Assembly (NCBI GenBank): GCA_004555265.1
Contig: SFIQ01000008.1
Coordinates: 107,758 to 171,757 of the forward strand
Length of the DNA: 64,000 nucleotides
Direction of reading: 5' to 3'
Source of the DNA: Ruminococcus sp.
Lineage (GTDB): Bacteria > Bacillota > Clostridia > Oscillospirales > Acutalibacteraceae
The notes beneath the pieces are model-generated. The model worked only from the letters and a program-made list of their open reading frames with translations, did no database searches and was not told where the DNA came from. Position 1 is the first letter of the stretch; every line of letters starts with the position of its first letter. Positions 51,991 to 60,468 of the stretch are shown here, piece after piece. The position numbers were made by a program, and so were the translations under genes.

Positions 51991-52653
51991 ATGGAAATAT
52001 CCGAAAAAGAAGTTTTACGGTATTTGGGATTTCGACAGCATACGCCGGACGAAAACACTTTGCGTTTCATTTGTGCGGTAGAGTCTGCGCTGCAAACGGA
52101 AATCCGACCGAAAAGTATATATGGGGAATTCCCGCTTGCGTTTTTGTCAAATCGGGAAGTTAAAATCGGCGATAAGGTGTTTGAAAGTGAAAAACTCCGC
52201 CGCCATTTGAACGGCTGTGAACGCATTTTGGTGTTCGCCGCAACGCTCGGCGCGGGGGCGGACAGCCTGTTGCGCCGCTACTCTGCGACTGACCGCGCCA
52301 AAGCCGCCGTAGCGCAGGCGGTGCTTGCCGCCGCAACCGAAAGTTACTGTGACGAAGTTTGTGCCGAAATTGCCAAAAAAGAAAACAAAAACGGCTGGTA
52401 TTTGCGCCCGCGGTTTTCGCCGGGGTACGGCGATATGGCGCTTACGGCGCAACGGGATTTGTTTTCGCTGTTGGAAATTACGAAACGCACAGGAATTGTG
52501 CTGACGCAGTCTTGCTTGATGTTGCCGACCAAGTCCGTGACGGCGTTTATCGGTTTAACAAGGGATGCACAGCGGTGCGACAAACGCGGTTGTGCGCTGT
52601 GCGACAATACGGACTGCGCATACAGAAAGGAAGAAGAAAATGGGATTTCGTGA
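51991..52653 (+). CDS. Stand-alone methionine synthase reactivation-domain protein
   Basis: A 220-residue protein equivalent to the C-terminal activation domain of cobalamin-dependent methionine synthase, which binds S-adenosylmethionine for reductive methylation of the cofactor. LRPRFSPGYGDMALTAQRDLFSLL is the SAM-binding hallmark and SCLMLPTKSVTAFIGL the following conserved stretch. The C-terminus has four cysteines (CDKRGCALCDNTDC) resembling a metal site. MetH in the next gene lacks this domain, and the two genes overlap by 14 bases, so they encode a split enzyme. Confidence 0.9.
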   Translation: MEISEKEVLRYLGFRQHTPDENTLRFICAVESALQTEIRPKSIYGEFPLAFLSNREVKIGDKVFESEKLRRHLNGCERILVFAATLGAGADSLLRRYSATDRAKAAVAQAVLAAATESYCDEVCAEIAKKENKNGWYLRPRFSPGYGDMALTAQRDLFSLLEITKRTGIVLTQSCLMLPTKSVTAFIGLTRDAQRCDKRGCALCDNTDCAYRKEEENGIS

Positions 52654-55012
52654 ACGCTTCGGCAAAGAAATGCTGTTGTTTGACGGCGCGATGGGCACAC
52701 AGTTGCAAGCGCGCGGTCTTGCGGCAGGGGAATTGCCCGAAATTTGGAATGTGACGCACCCCGAAGTCATTCGGGAAATCCAAAAAGCCTATGTGGACGC
52801 GGGCTGTGATATTTTAAAAACCAATACGTTCGGCGCAAATGCGCTGAAATTCGTCGGAACGGGGTATACTGTGCCGCAACTTGTACGCGCAGGCGTGGAA
52901 AATGCCCGTGCGGCGGCAAACACAGTAGACCGCGAAGTGCTCGTGGCGTTGGATATGGGACCGACAGGGAAACTGTTAAAGCCTTACGGCGAGCTGGAGT
53001 TCTGTAAAGCCTATGAACTTTACAAAGAACAGGTGCGCGCAGGCGCAGACGGCGCGGATTTGGTTTTGATTGAAACCATGGGCGACCTGTACGAAATCAA
53101 GGCGGCGGTGCTTGCCGCAAAAGAAAACTGCGATTTGCCCGTGGTGGTCACGATGATTTTTGACACACAGGGCAAACTCTTAACGGGTGCGGATATCGAA
53201 ACCGCCGTCGTTACGTTGGAGTCTTTCGGCGTGGACGCGCTCGGCTTTAACTGCGGGTTGGGACCGAAACAAATGTTGCCGTTCGTGGAAAAAGCCTTGG
53301 AAGTTTCGAGTACACCGATTGTTGTCAACCCGAATGCGGGCTTGCCTGTGTGTGTGGACGGCGTGACCTCTTACAATGTCACCCCCACGGAATTTACCGA
53401 AGATTTACTGAAAATTGCAAATACAAAGGGCGTTTGGGCGGTCGGCGGCTGTTGCGGCACAAGTCCCGCGCATTTACAGGCGGCGGCTGTCTGCAAATCG
53501 GTTGCGCCACAATCTGTCAAGCAAAAAGACTTTACGGCCGTAACGTCTTACGGCAAAACCGTCACATTCGGGGAAAAGCCCGTGCTGATCGGCGAACGCA
53601 TCAATCCAACAGGCAAAAAACGGCTGAAAGCCGCGCTCGTAAGCGGGGACGAAGCTTATATTTTAGCCGAAGCGGCGGCGCAGATTGACGCGGGCGCGCA
53701 TATTTTAGATGTCAATGTGGGACTGCCGGAAATTGACGAACCTGCCGTGCTGGAACGCACCGTGCAGAGTTTGCAGGGGATTACCGATTTGCCGCTGCAA
53801 ATTGACACCTCGGACACGGATGCCATGGAGCGCGCATTGCGCATATACAACGGCAAACCGCTGATCAATTCCGTCAACGGCAAGAAAGAGTCGATGGAAG
53901 CGGTGTTCCCGCTTGCCAAAAAATACGGCGGCGCGGTTGTGTGTTTGACGCTGGACGAAAACGGGATTCCCGAAACGGCACAGGGCAGAATCCAAATTGC
54001 CGAACGCATTTTAAAAACGGCGGCATCATACGGCATTGAAAAGAAAAATTTGATTTTTGATACGCTCGCCATGACCATCAGCACGGGTGTGCAAAATGCC
54101 AATATTACGCTCAAAGCGTTACACTATATTCGCAATACCTTGGGCGCACATACGGTTTTGGGGGTGTCGAACATCTCGTTCGGACTGCCGAAACGCGACC
54201 ACATCAACGCCGCATTTTTTACCCTCGCCATGGAAAACGGGCTTTCCGCCGGTATTATCAACCCGAAAAGCGAAGCAATGATGAACGCATACTACGCGTT
54301 TTGCGCGTTGAAAGGGTTGGATGCGAATTTTGAAGCGTATATTCAAAATGCGACCGACAGCGCGGCGCCGACTGCCGCCGCAACAGGCGATTTGCAGTCC
54401 GCTGTTGAAAAGGGCTTAAAAGCCGAAGCGTCTGCGCGCACCAAAGAATTATTGCAAACTGCCGCGCCGCTGGATATTATCAACACGCAGTTAATTCCCG
54501 CGCTTGACCGCGTGGGGCAGGGCTTTGAACAGGGCACAATCTTTTTGCCGCAGCTTTTGATGAGTGCCGACGCGGCAAAGGCGGCATTTGACGAAATCAA
54601 AGCCGTTTTGCAGGAAACGGGCACGCCCGACACGGAGAAACACGCACACAAAATCGTGCTGGCGACGGTCAAAGGCGACATTCACGACATCGGCAAAAAT
54701 ATTGTCAAAGTTTTGCTCGAAAATTACGGCTTTGCCGTGCTCGATTTGGGCAAAGATGTGGACCCCGAATTGATTTTGGAAACGGCGCGCCGCGAACAGG
54801 TGAAATTGGTCGGTTTGAGCGCCTTAATGACGACCACCGTGGTCAATATGGAAAAAACCATTGCGCTGTTGCACCGTGAATACCCCGAATGCCGCGTGAT
54901 GGTCGGCGGCGCGGTCTTGACACAGGACTATGCCGACCGTATCGGTGCGGACTTTTACTCCAAAGACGCGATGGGTACTGTGCGATATGCTGAAAAATTC
55001 TTTGCGGAATAA
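52640..55012 (+). CDS. metH: Cobalamin-dependent methionine synthase, lacking activation domain
   Basis: A 790-residue enzyme. Domains in order: homocysteine-binding barrel (1 to about 295, LLFDGAMGTQLQ, GFNCGLGPKQ and the zinc cysteines in VGGCCGTSPAHL), pterin-binding domain (about 315-570, LIGERINPTGKKRLKAAL, AHILDVNVGLP), four-helix cap (about 595-670), and B12-binding domain with the base-off motif DIHDIGKN at 680-687. The ATG at 52640 follows AAAGGAAG inside the preceding gene. The activation domain is encoded separately upstream. It moves a methyl group from methyl-THF to homocysteine. I saw no cobalamin riboswitch in front of the operon. Confidence 0.94.
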   Translation: MGFRERFGKEMLLFDGAMGTQLQARGLAAGELPEIWNVTHPEVIREIQKAYVDAGCDILKTNTFGANALKFVGTGYTVPQLVRAGVENARAAANTVDREVLVALDMGPTGKLLKPYGELEFCKAYELYKEQVRAGADGADLVLIETMGDLYEIKAAVLAAKENCDLPVVVTMIFDTQGKLLTGADIETAVVTLESFGVDALGFNCGLGPKQMLPFVEKALEVSSTPIVVNPNAGLPVCVDGVTSYNVTPTEFTEDLLKIANTKGVWAVGGCCGTSPAHLQAAAVCKSVAPQSVKQKDFTAVTSYGKTVTFGEKPVLIGERINPTGKKRLKAALVSGDEAYILAEAAAQIDAGAHILDVNVGLPEIDEPAVLERTVQSLQGITDLPLQIDTSDTDAMERALRIYNGKPLINSVNGKKESMEAVFPLAKKYGGAVVCLTLDENGIPETAQGRIQIAERILKTAASYGIEKKNLIFDTLAMTISTGVQNANITLKALHYIRNTLGAHTVLGVSNISFGLPKRDHINAAFFTLAMENGLSAGIINPKSEAMMNAYYAFCALKGLDANFEAYIQNATDSAAPTAAATGDLQSAVEKGLKAEASARTKELLQTAAPLDIINTQLIPALDRVGQGFEQGTIFLPQLLMSADAAKAAFDEIKAVLQETGTPDTEKHAHKIVLATVKGDIHDIGKNIVKVLLENYGFAVLDLGKDVDPELILETARREQVKLVGLSALMTTTVVNMEKTIALLHREYPECRVMVGGAVLTQDYADRIGADFYSKDAMGTVRYAEKFFAE

Positions 55013-55036
55013 TCGGAGTTTTGGCATCTGCACATA

Positions 55037-55065
55037 TTGACAATATCCTACTTTGGTTGTATGAT
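55037..55065 (+). promoter_or_regulatory. Promoter of the iscS-iscU genes
   Basis: TTGACA (55037-55042), 17-base spacer, TATGAT (55060-55065), in the 131-base gap after metH. Confidence 0.78.
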
Positions 55066-55073
55066 ATTACCGA

Positions 55074-55096
55074 ATTCATAGGAATTTACTATGAAT
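55074..55096. promoter_or_regulatory. Inverted repeat at the iscS transcription start (operator candidate)
   Basis: ATTCATAG-N7-CTATGAAT, a perfect 8-bp inverted repeat of 23 bp that begins 8 bases after the -10 box. Its size and position fit a repressor site; the Rrf2-family protein encoded 3.5 kb upstream is the obvious candidate. Confidence 0.6.
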
Positions 55097-55143
55097 AAGG
55101 AATGCAAATCCTGTTTTTATCCATAGAAAAGAGATGTTTATGT

Positions 55144-56325
55144 ATGCAAGTTTATGCAGATAATGCCGCAACGACGAAATTGTCCGATACGGCGTTGCAG
55201 GCGATGTTGCCGTATTTAAAAGACACTTACGGCAATGCCTCCAGCCTTTACAGAATCGGGCAGACGGCACACCACGGCGTACAGGCGGCGCGCGAAACGG
55301 TTGCAAAAGTGTTAAACGCCGAAACGAATGAGATTTATTTCACTTCGGGCGGCAGTGAAGCGGACAACTGGGCAATTAAAGGCATTGCCGAGTTGATGGC
55401 GAAAAAAGGCAAAAAGCACATCATTACCACAAGTTTTGAACATCACGCAGTGCTGCATACCGTGAAAAAGTTAGCGCAGTACGGCTTTGAAATCACCTAT
55501 CTGCCCGTTTATGAAAACGGGATTGTGAAAGTCGAAGATGTCAAAAATGCCATTCGCGAAGATACGGCGCTGGTCACCGTGATGTACGCGAATAACGAAA
55601 TCGGCACAATACAGCCCATTGCGGAAATCGGCGCGGTTTGTCATGAAAAAGGCGTGCTTTTCCACACGGACGCCGTGCAGGCGGCAGGGCATTTGCCGAT
55701 AGATGTGAAAGCGCAGAATATTGATTTGCTGTCGATGTCGGCGCACAAATTCCACGGACCCAAAGGTATCGGCGCGCTGTATTGCCGACAGGGTATTCGG
55801 TTGCCGAATCTCATCGAGGGCGGCGCGCAAGAGCGCGGCAGACGCGCAGGTACCGAGGCGGTTTACGCCATGGCGGGTATGGCGGCGGCGCTCAAAGAGG
55901 CAAATGACAACCTCGCGGAAAATACCGCAAAAGTTACGGCGCTTCGTGACCGCTTAATCGACGGGCTTTTGAAAATTGAGTTGAGCCGCTTAAACGGCGA
56001 CCGAAAACAGCGCTTGCCCGGCAATGTCAACATCAGTTTTGAGGGCGTCGAGGGGGAATCGTTGCTTTTATATCTCGATATGAAAGGCATTTCCGCCTCG
56101 TCCGGTTCTGCGTGCACTTCGGGCTCCCTTGACCCGAGCCATGTGTTGCTTGCCATCGGCTTGCCGCACGAGGTCGCGCACGGCTCTTTGCGGCTGTCGC
56201 TTTGCGAAACCAATACAGAGGAAGAAATAGACTATATTATTTCCTGCGTACCCGAAATCATCGAACGGTTACGCAGTATGTCCCCGCTGTGGGAGAGAAT
56301 TCAAAAGGAAAGAGGTCTTGCATAA
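55144..56325 (+). CDS. iscS: Cysteine desulfurase
   Basis: A 393-residue PLP enzyme releasing sulfur from cysteine. YADNAATTKLSDTALQAM at the start, TSGGSEADNWAIKG, FEHHAVLHT, the PLP-binding Lys in SAHKFHGPKG and the active-site Cys in SSGSACTSGSLDPSHVL are present; the long loop around the Cys is the IscS/NifS type. It hands sulfur to IscU in the next gene and probably to MnmA. The ATG at 55144 has only a weak AAGAGA site. Its stop codon shares a base with the iscU start. Confidence 0.94.
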   Translation: MQVYADNAATTKLSDTALQAMLPYLKDTYGNASSLYRIGQTAHHGVQAARETVAKVLNAETNEIYFTSGGSEADNWAIKGIAELMAKKGKKHIITTSFEHHAVLHTVKKLAQYGFEITYLPVYENGIVKVEDVKNAIREDTALVTVMYANNEIGTIQPIAEIGAVCHEKGVLFHTDAVQAAGHLPIDVKAQNIDLLSMSAHKFHGPKGIGALYCRQGIRLPNLIEGGAQERGRRAGTEAVYAMAGMAAALKEANDNLAENTAKVTALRDRLIDGLLKIELSRLNGDRKQRLPGNVNISFEGVEGESLLLYLDMKGISASSGSACTSGSLDPSHVLLAIGLPHEVAHGSLRLSLCETNTEEEIDYIISCVPEIIERLRSMSPLWERIQKERGLA

Positions 56326-56759
56326 TGGAATACAGCGAGAAAGTGATGGAGCATTTCGCCACACCCCACAATGTCGGTAAAATCGAAGATGCGGACGGTA
56401 TCGGCGAGGTCGGCAACGCGAAATGCGGCGATATTATGAAAATGTATATCAAGGTGCAGGACGGCATCATTACCGATGTGAAGTTCAACACCTACGGTTG
56501 CGCGTCGGCGATTGCGACAAGTTCCATGGCAACCGATATGATTAAAGGTAAGCCGATTGCGGATGCGCTCAAACTGACCAACCAAGCGGTTGTCGAGGCG
56601 CTCGACGGTCTGCCGGCGGTGAAAATTCATTGCTCCGTGCTTGCCGAGGAGGCAATCAAAGCCGCGGTCAAGGATTATTATGACAAAAACGGCATTGCCT
56701 ATGACCCTGCGCTGTTCAAAGAGGACAGTTGCCATTACGAGCATCACCACGCGGAATAA
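56325..56759 (+). CDS. iscU: Fe-S cluster scaffold protein IscU/NifU-N
   Basis: A 144-residue scaffold. MEYSEKVMEHFATPHNVGKIEDADGIG opens the domain; the three cluster cysteines are in NAKCGDIM, TYGCASAIA and KIHCSVLAEEAI. The Asp near the first Cys is present. The C-terminal CHYEHHHAE tail is His-rich and could add a metal site. It follows iscS with a one-base overlap, so the pair is translationally coupled. No hscA/hscB or ferredoxin genes follow, as is usual in Clostridia. Confidence 0.94.
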   Translation: MEYSEKVMEHFATPHNVGKIEDADGIGEVGNAKCGDIMKMYIKVQDGIITDVKFNTYGCASAIATSSMATDMIKGKPIADALKLTNQAVVEALDGLPAVKIHCSVLAEEAIKAAVKDYYDKNGIAYDPALFKEDSCHYEHHHAE

Positions 56760-56796
56760 TCTCCCCCTAAAAAATCGAGCCGATAACGCATGCGCG

Positions 56797-56934
56797 ATGG
56801 AAAAATACGACCCCGCGCTGATAGGCTACCGCTGGGACGATGACAACCCGCGTATGCAGTTAGAGCCGCGCGGCGAACGCGGATATATCGAACTGCGCGC
56901 CGTCCGCCCGTTGGACAAGAAAAACGAAAAATAA
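56797..56934 (+). CDS. Possible 45-residue small protein
   Basis: A short frame starting at ATG 56797 and ending 17 bases before a terminator. The product is charged and soluble, with the segments YDPALIGYRWDDDNPR and GERGYIELRAV. There is no clear ribosome binding site, but it lies between iscU and the terminator and has codon use like its neighbours. Unrecognised; it may be a real microprotein of the isc unit or a chance frame. Confidence 0.4.
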   Translation: MEKYDPALIGYRWDDDNPRMQLEPRGERGYIELRAVRPLDKKNEK

Positions 56935-56948
56935 AAAACAAGACTGAA

Positions 56949-56990
56949 AAACCACCTGCGCAGAATTGAATCGTTGCGCGGGTGGTTTTA
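56949..56990 (+). terminator. Terminator of the iscS-iscU unit
   Basis: A 12-bp stem with one mismatch (56951-56962 with 56975-56986) followed by TTTTAT. Confidence 0.78.
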
Positions 56991-57043
56991 TCATACAGAG
57001 AAAATCGTGTAGGGAACTCGTTGCATGCCGCAAAATAAAAAAA

Positions 57044-57124
57044 TGTCATTCTGAACGAAGTGAAGAATCTCAACAAATCAACTATATTAAGCAGAGATTC
57101 TTCGTCTATCGTCTCAGAATGACA
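57044..57124. repeat. Interspersed repeat, full inverted copy
   Basis: TGTCATTCTGA (57044-57054) pairs with TCAGAATGACA (57114-57124), and GAAGAATCTC (57062-57071) pairs with GAGATTCTTC (57094-57103). A half copy with the same GAGATTCTTC-N10-TCAGAATGACA order is at 30401-30431. It lies in non-coding DNA between the isc unit and the next convergent gene. Similar sequences are known as dispersed repeats in many bacterial genomes; function unknown. Confidence 0.8.
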
Positions 57125-57152
57125 ATCGTATAGCTGTGCAGGTTATCGGCAG

Positions 57153-57773
57153 TCACTGCCCATAGCGTTTTGCCCGCCTTGCATCGTGCAATTTCAAAAT
57201 GCCGTAAATGCCTGCCAATGCTGCCAATACAGCGATCAATACACCGCGGTACGGATTGAAGGCGTAAACGCATTTGACGGTATCACCGTATAACTCGATA
57301 TTTTGAAAATACGAAAATAAACGGTCGCGTACGGATACGGCTTCGGTGACTTTCAGGATGTTACCGTCTTTATCCACAAAAGCAAGTTTTATGGACTTAC
57401 ACTTTTGAAAATCGTACAGATTTTCGTAATTGTCATCGCCGAATGTTACCCATAAGCCGCTGTCATTGGAAGAAGAAACCGTTATTTTTGCATGTTCAAA
57501 ATGTGCAAGAAAACTGCAATACCCGTCTTCGCTATAGTTTGCAATCGCGCTGTCGGCAGAAATCTGTATATTTTCATAGGCAATACCGTCGGCGGAATAT
57601 GTTTGGTTCCATTCGGTATAACACGCGGGAATTTCCGCAAACGGGAGCAACAAATCTATATAGGCTGTTTCGGTAGGTATATCCTCTGTTTGCAAAACGA
57701 CACATTCTAACGATGGGCTGATTTTGATTGCCGAGACGGGCAGAATACAGCTGAACAAAAGTAGGACGGTCAT
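57153..57773 (-). CDS. Hypothetical exported, membrane-anchored protein
   Basis: A 206-residue protein with an N-terminal hydrophobic signal (MTVLLLFSCILPVSA), an extracytoplasmic region rich in Asp, Asn and aromatic residues, and a C-terminal membrane helix (FNPYRGVLIAVLAALAGIYGIL) followed by basic residues. I do not recognise the family. The start is suspicious: a strong GGAGGAG site precedes an ATG at 57802 that runs into a stop after two codons. Adding one G at 57799-57800 would join it to this frame and give a classical signal peptide starting MGIKKATVIVMTV. The start at 57773 is therefore provisional. Confidence 0.6.
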   Translation of the reverse strand: MTVLLLFSCILPVSAIKISPSLECVVLQTEDIPTETAYIDLLLPFAEIPACYTEWNQTYSADGIAYENIQISADSAIANYSEDGYCSFLAHFEHAKITVSSSNDSGLWVTFGDDNYENLYDFQKCKSIKLAFVDKDGNILKVTEAVSVRDRLFSYFQNIELYGDTVKCVYAFNPYRGVLIAVLAALAGIYGILKLHDARRAKRYGQ

Positions 57774-57858
57774 TACGATTACGGTCGCTTTTTTTATACC
57801 ATTCTCCTCCTTTTTGCTTTGCGAATTCTATGCAAACGCAAAACCATATAAATCCCGC

Positions 57859-57880
57859 GGCGGGGGCAAGCCGCCCTACT
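57859..57880. repeat. GTAGGG-bounded palindromic repeat unit
   Basis: GGCGGGGGCAAGCCGCCCTAC, a member of the palindromic family at 9.9 and 30.5 kb. On the minus strand its GTAGGG end supplies the TAG stop codon of the O-antigen-ligase-like gene. Confidence 0.6.
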
Positions 57881-59306
57881 CCGCCGCAACGCTTTGCGGG
57901 TCATCGGGCAATTCCTCTTTCGGGTCGCCGGTGGTTACCGCCTGCTGGGTTTCGCCCGCGTTACAGCGTTCCACAATCGCAAAGAGCATGGTCACAATTA
58001 AAAGATAGGGGATCGGGCTGAAAATGCCGGGGTTGACAAGCGACATCAGCTCCAAACTGATATACGCCAAAAATACCGTCATATTAAACATTGTCGCTTT
58101 GCGCCACAACAGGACAATGCGGCAGATGAATTGGTAAACATATGTCGCAATGCCGACAATGCCGAAGCTCGCGGCAATTTGAATCGGCTCGCAATGATAC
58201 CACGCAATCGAAAAATCCGCGCCCGCGTACACATCACGGTTGCCCATATAGCCTATCCCCGTGCCGAATACGGGGTTGTTGAGAAAATCCTCGATTCCGC
58301 GCTTGTATTGATAATAGCGCACCTCTTGCTGTTCCCCGATAAGCACGCCGTTAATCGCGGACAACAGGCGGTCAAAGGTCGAGCCGAAAAACGAGAAAAA
58401 TTCCCGCGAAAAGACCAATACGCCGAACAACAGACACAGGCAAACGACAATATAGGTTAAACGGCGGCGCTTGTCATACAAAATGAACAGCACACAGCAC
58501 ATCAACATTTCAATCGCGCCGAACACAAGCCCACCACGCGAGCCTGTGAGCAAAATACAGAAGAAAAATACAAAGCCGAGCATAATGGAATACGGCTTTT
58601 TGTTGCCGCGCAAAAATGCAAACGGAATACACAACATTAAAAAGGTGGAGTAATTGTTGCGCCACTGCATAAATAAAAGCGAATGGTTTTCCAAGACCGC
58701 ATTGATATTGATAAGGTAAAACGCAATGGTGACAAACGAAGCAAAACACCCCGACAGCACCATAATCAAGGTGACCTTGTCTATCAAGGAATATTCTTTT
58801 CGCACGGTAAGATGTGTGTAAAAAAGTACATACAAACACACCATGCCGAGCCCCAAACTCAATATGTAAAAAACGGAAACGCCGCTTAGGTACTCTTCTT
58901 TGGAAATAAAGCCGACGCCGCCCAAAATCACCGCCGCGGAGACGAGCGTCATCGGCAACAGCAGCCTGCCGCCGAAATCCGGTTTCTTTCCGTATAAAAT
59001 AAAATGCAATAAGATGCAAATAATCAATATGACGCCCAGCGGCACATACTGAATGAAAATGCTGAATGAATTGTAGCATTTTGCGGCAATTAGGCAAGTC
59101 AGCATAAACGGCATAAAGGTGGCAAGCAAATCGTCGCAAACCACCAGGGTAAAGCCGATGATGCAGGCAAATACCAACACGCCCTCTACATTGAACTCAA
59201 AGGTCGAAAACAACGCGGCTATCGAGCACAACAGCGCCATATACCGCCCGCTAATCATAAATTCGCGCATATGCAACAGGCGCGTAGAATTCAGAAGTTT
59301 ATTCAT
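57876..59306 (-). CDS. O-antigen ligase/polymerase-like membrane protein
   Basis: A 476-residue protein with about 11-12 membrane helices. The large extracytoplasmic loop near the C-terminus (about 325-395) contains RYYQYKRGIEDFLNNPVFGTGIGYMGN, the hallmark of the Wzy_C/WaaL family, and ILLTGSRGGLV is the other conserved segment. Such proteins polymerise or ligate surface polysaccharides. No glycosyltransferase genes are adjacent. The ATG at 59306 is used because AAGGA lies upstream. The C-terminal tail (about 25 residues) is Glu/Gln-rich and ends inside a palindromic repeat, so it may differ from relatives. Confidence 0.85.
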   Translation of the reverse strand: MNKLLNSTRLLHMREFMISGRYMALLCSIAALFSTFEFNVEGVLVFACIIGFTLVVCDDLLATFMPFMLTCLIAAKCYNSFSIFIQYVPLGVILIICILLHFILYGKKPDFGGRLLLPMTLVSAAVILGGVGFISKEEYLSGVSVFYILSLGLGMVCLYVLFYTHLTVRKEYSLIDKVTLIMVLSGCFASFVTIAFYLININAVLENHSLLFMQWRNNYSTFLMLCIPFAFLRGNKKPYSIMLGFVFFFCILLTGSRGGLVFGAIEMLMCCVLFILYDKRRRLTYIVVCLCLLFGVLVFSREFFSFFGSTFDRLLSAINGVLIGEQQEVRYYQYKRGIEDFLNNPVFGTGIGYMGNRDVYAGADFSIAWYHCEPIQIAASFGIVGIATYVYQFICRIVLLWRKATMFNMTVFLAYISLELMSLVNPGIFSPIPYLLIVTMLFAIVERCNAGETQQAVTTGDPKEELPDDPQSVAAE

Positions 59307-59460
59307 AGCAAAAAATCCTTGCAAATTCAAAAATGCGTTCTTTCGGAAAAGTCCTATTTCCACACCTATATTATATATAGATTTTTGAAAAAAACAAGAC
59401 TTGTTACCGATTTGTAATATTTCGGCAACACAGGAAAGATACAGTTTTCGTAAATCCCTC

Positions 59461-59489
59461 TTGATTTTTCAATGAAAATTGCGTATCAT
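59461..59489 (+). promoter_or_regulatory. Promoter of nadA
   Basis: TTGATT (59461-59466), 17-base spacer, TATCAT (59484-59489), about 50 bases before the start. Confidence 0.65.
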
Positions 59490-59539
59490 GAAAGGCGACG
59501 GAAACCGATTTACGGATTTTCAATAAGGAGTATTTGCAT

Positions 59540-60454
59540 ATGACCGTACAGGAATTGCAGACGGAAATTTTACGCCTGAAAAAAGAAAAAGATGTTTGCA
59601 TTTTGGCGCACAGCTATGTGGCGCATGAAATTTTGGAAATTGCCGATTTCACGGGCGACAGTTTCGCCCTTTCGCAAAAGGCGGCAACGGCGCCGCAAAA
59701 AAATGTGCTGATGGTCGGCGTGCGCTTTATGGCGGAGACTGTAAAAATTTTGTCTCCCGAAAAAACCGTGTGGCTCGCACACCCCGAGGCGGGCTGCCCC
59801 ATGGCAGAGCAGATGGACAAGGATATGATTGAAGCGGTGAAAAAGATGTATCCCGATTACACCGTCGTGGCATATATCAACACCACCGCCGCGCTCAAAA
59901 CCGTTTGTGATGTGTGCGTAACCTCCTCGTCGGCGGTAAAGATCGTCAAGCAGTTGGAAAACAAGAACATTTTGTTCATTCCCGACTGCAACCTCGGCGC
60001 GTATGTGCAGGAAAAAGTGCCCGAAAAGAATATCAAACTGTTACAAGGCGGTTGTCCTATTCATGCGGCGGTCAATGAAAAAGAAGCCGTTGCGGCGAAA
60101 GAAAAATATCCGAATGCCGAACTTTTGGTGCACCCCGAGTGCACGCCCGATGTGGTACGCCACGCGGACTTTGTCGGCTCAACCTCGGCGATTATGGACT
60201 ACGCGAAAAAGAGCGACTGCAACGAGTTTATCATCGGCACGGAATTGAGTATTGCCGAACATTTGCAGTACGAATGCCCTGACAAGATTTTCCATTATCT
60301 TTCGCAGAAGCTCATTTGCAAAAATATGAAAATGTCCACATTGCCCGATGTATACAATGTCCTGCTGGGGCGCGGCGGGGTGGAAATCACGCTGGACGCA
60401 GACACAATTCAAAAAGCGCGCAAATGCATTGACGAAATGCTGCGGCTCGGCTGA
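59540..60454 (+). CDS. nadA: Quinolinate synthase
   Basis: A 304-residue [4Fe-4S] enzyme that condenses iminoaspartate with dihydroxyacetone phosphate in NAD synthesis. LAHSYVAHEILEIADFTGDSFALS opens the fold. The three cluster cysteines fit GCPMAEQ, GGCPIHAA and LICKNMK. VAYINTTAALKTVCDVCVTSSSAVKIV and HPECTPDVV are conserved. NadB and NadC are not in the window. AAGGAG precedes the ATG at 59540. It lies 14 bases upstream of mnmA, so the two are probably co-transcribed. Confidence 0.95.
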   Translation: MTVQELQTEILRLKKEKDVCILAHSYVAHEILEIADFTGDSFALSQKAATAPQKNVLMVGVRFMAETVKILSPEKTVWLAHPEAGCPMAEQMDKDMIEAVKKMYPDYTVVAYINTTAALKTVCDVCVTSSSAVKIVKQLENKNILFIPDCNLGAYVQEKVPEKNIKLLQGGCPIHAAVNEKEAVAAKEKYPNAELLVHPECTPDVVRHADFVGSTSAIMDYAKKSDCNEFIIGTELSIAEHLQYECPDKIFHYLSQKLICKNMKMSTLPDVYNVLLGRGGVEITLDADTIQKARKCIDEMLRLG

Positions 60455-60468
60455 TAGGAATTTTGTTT

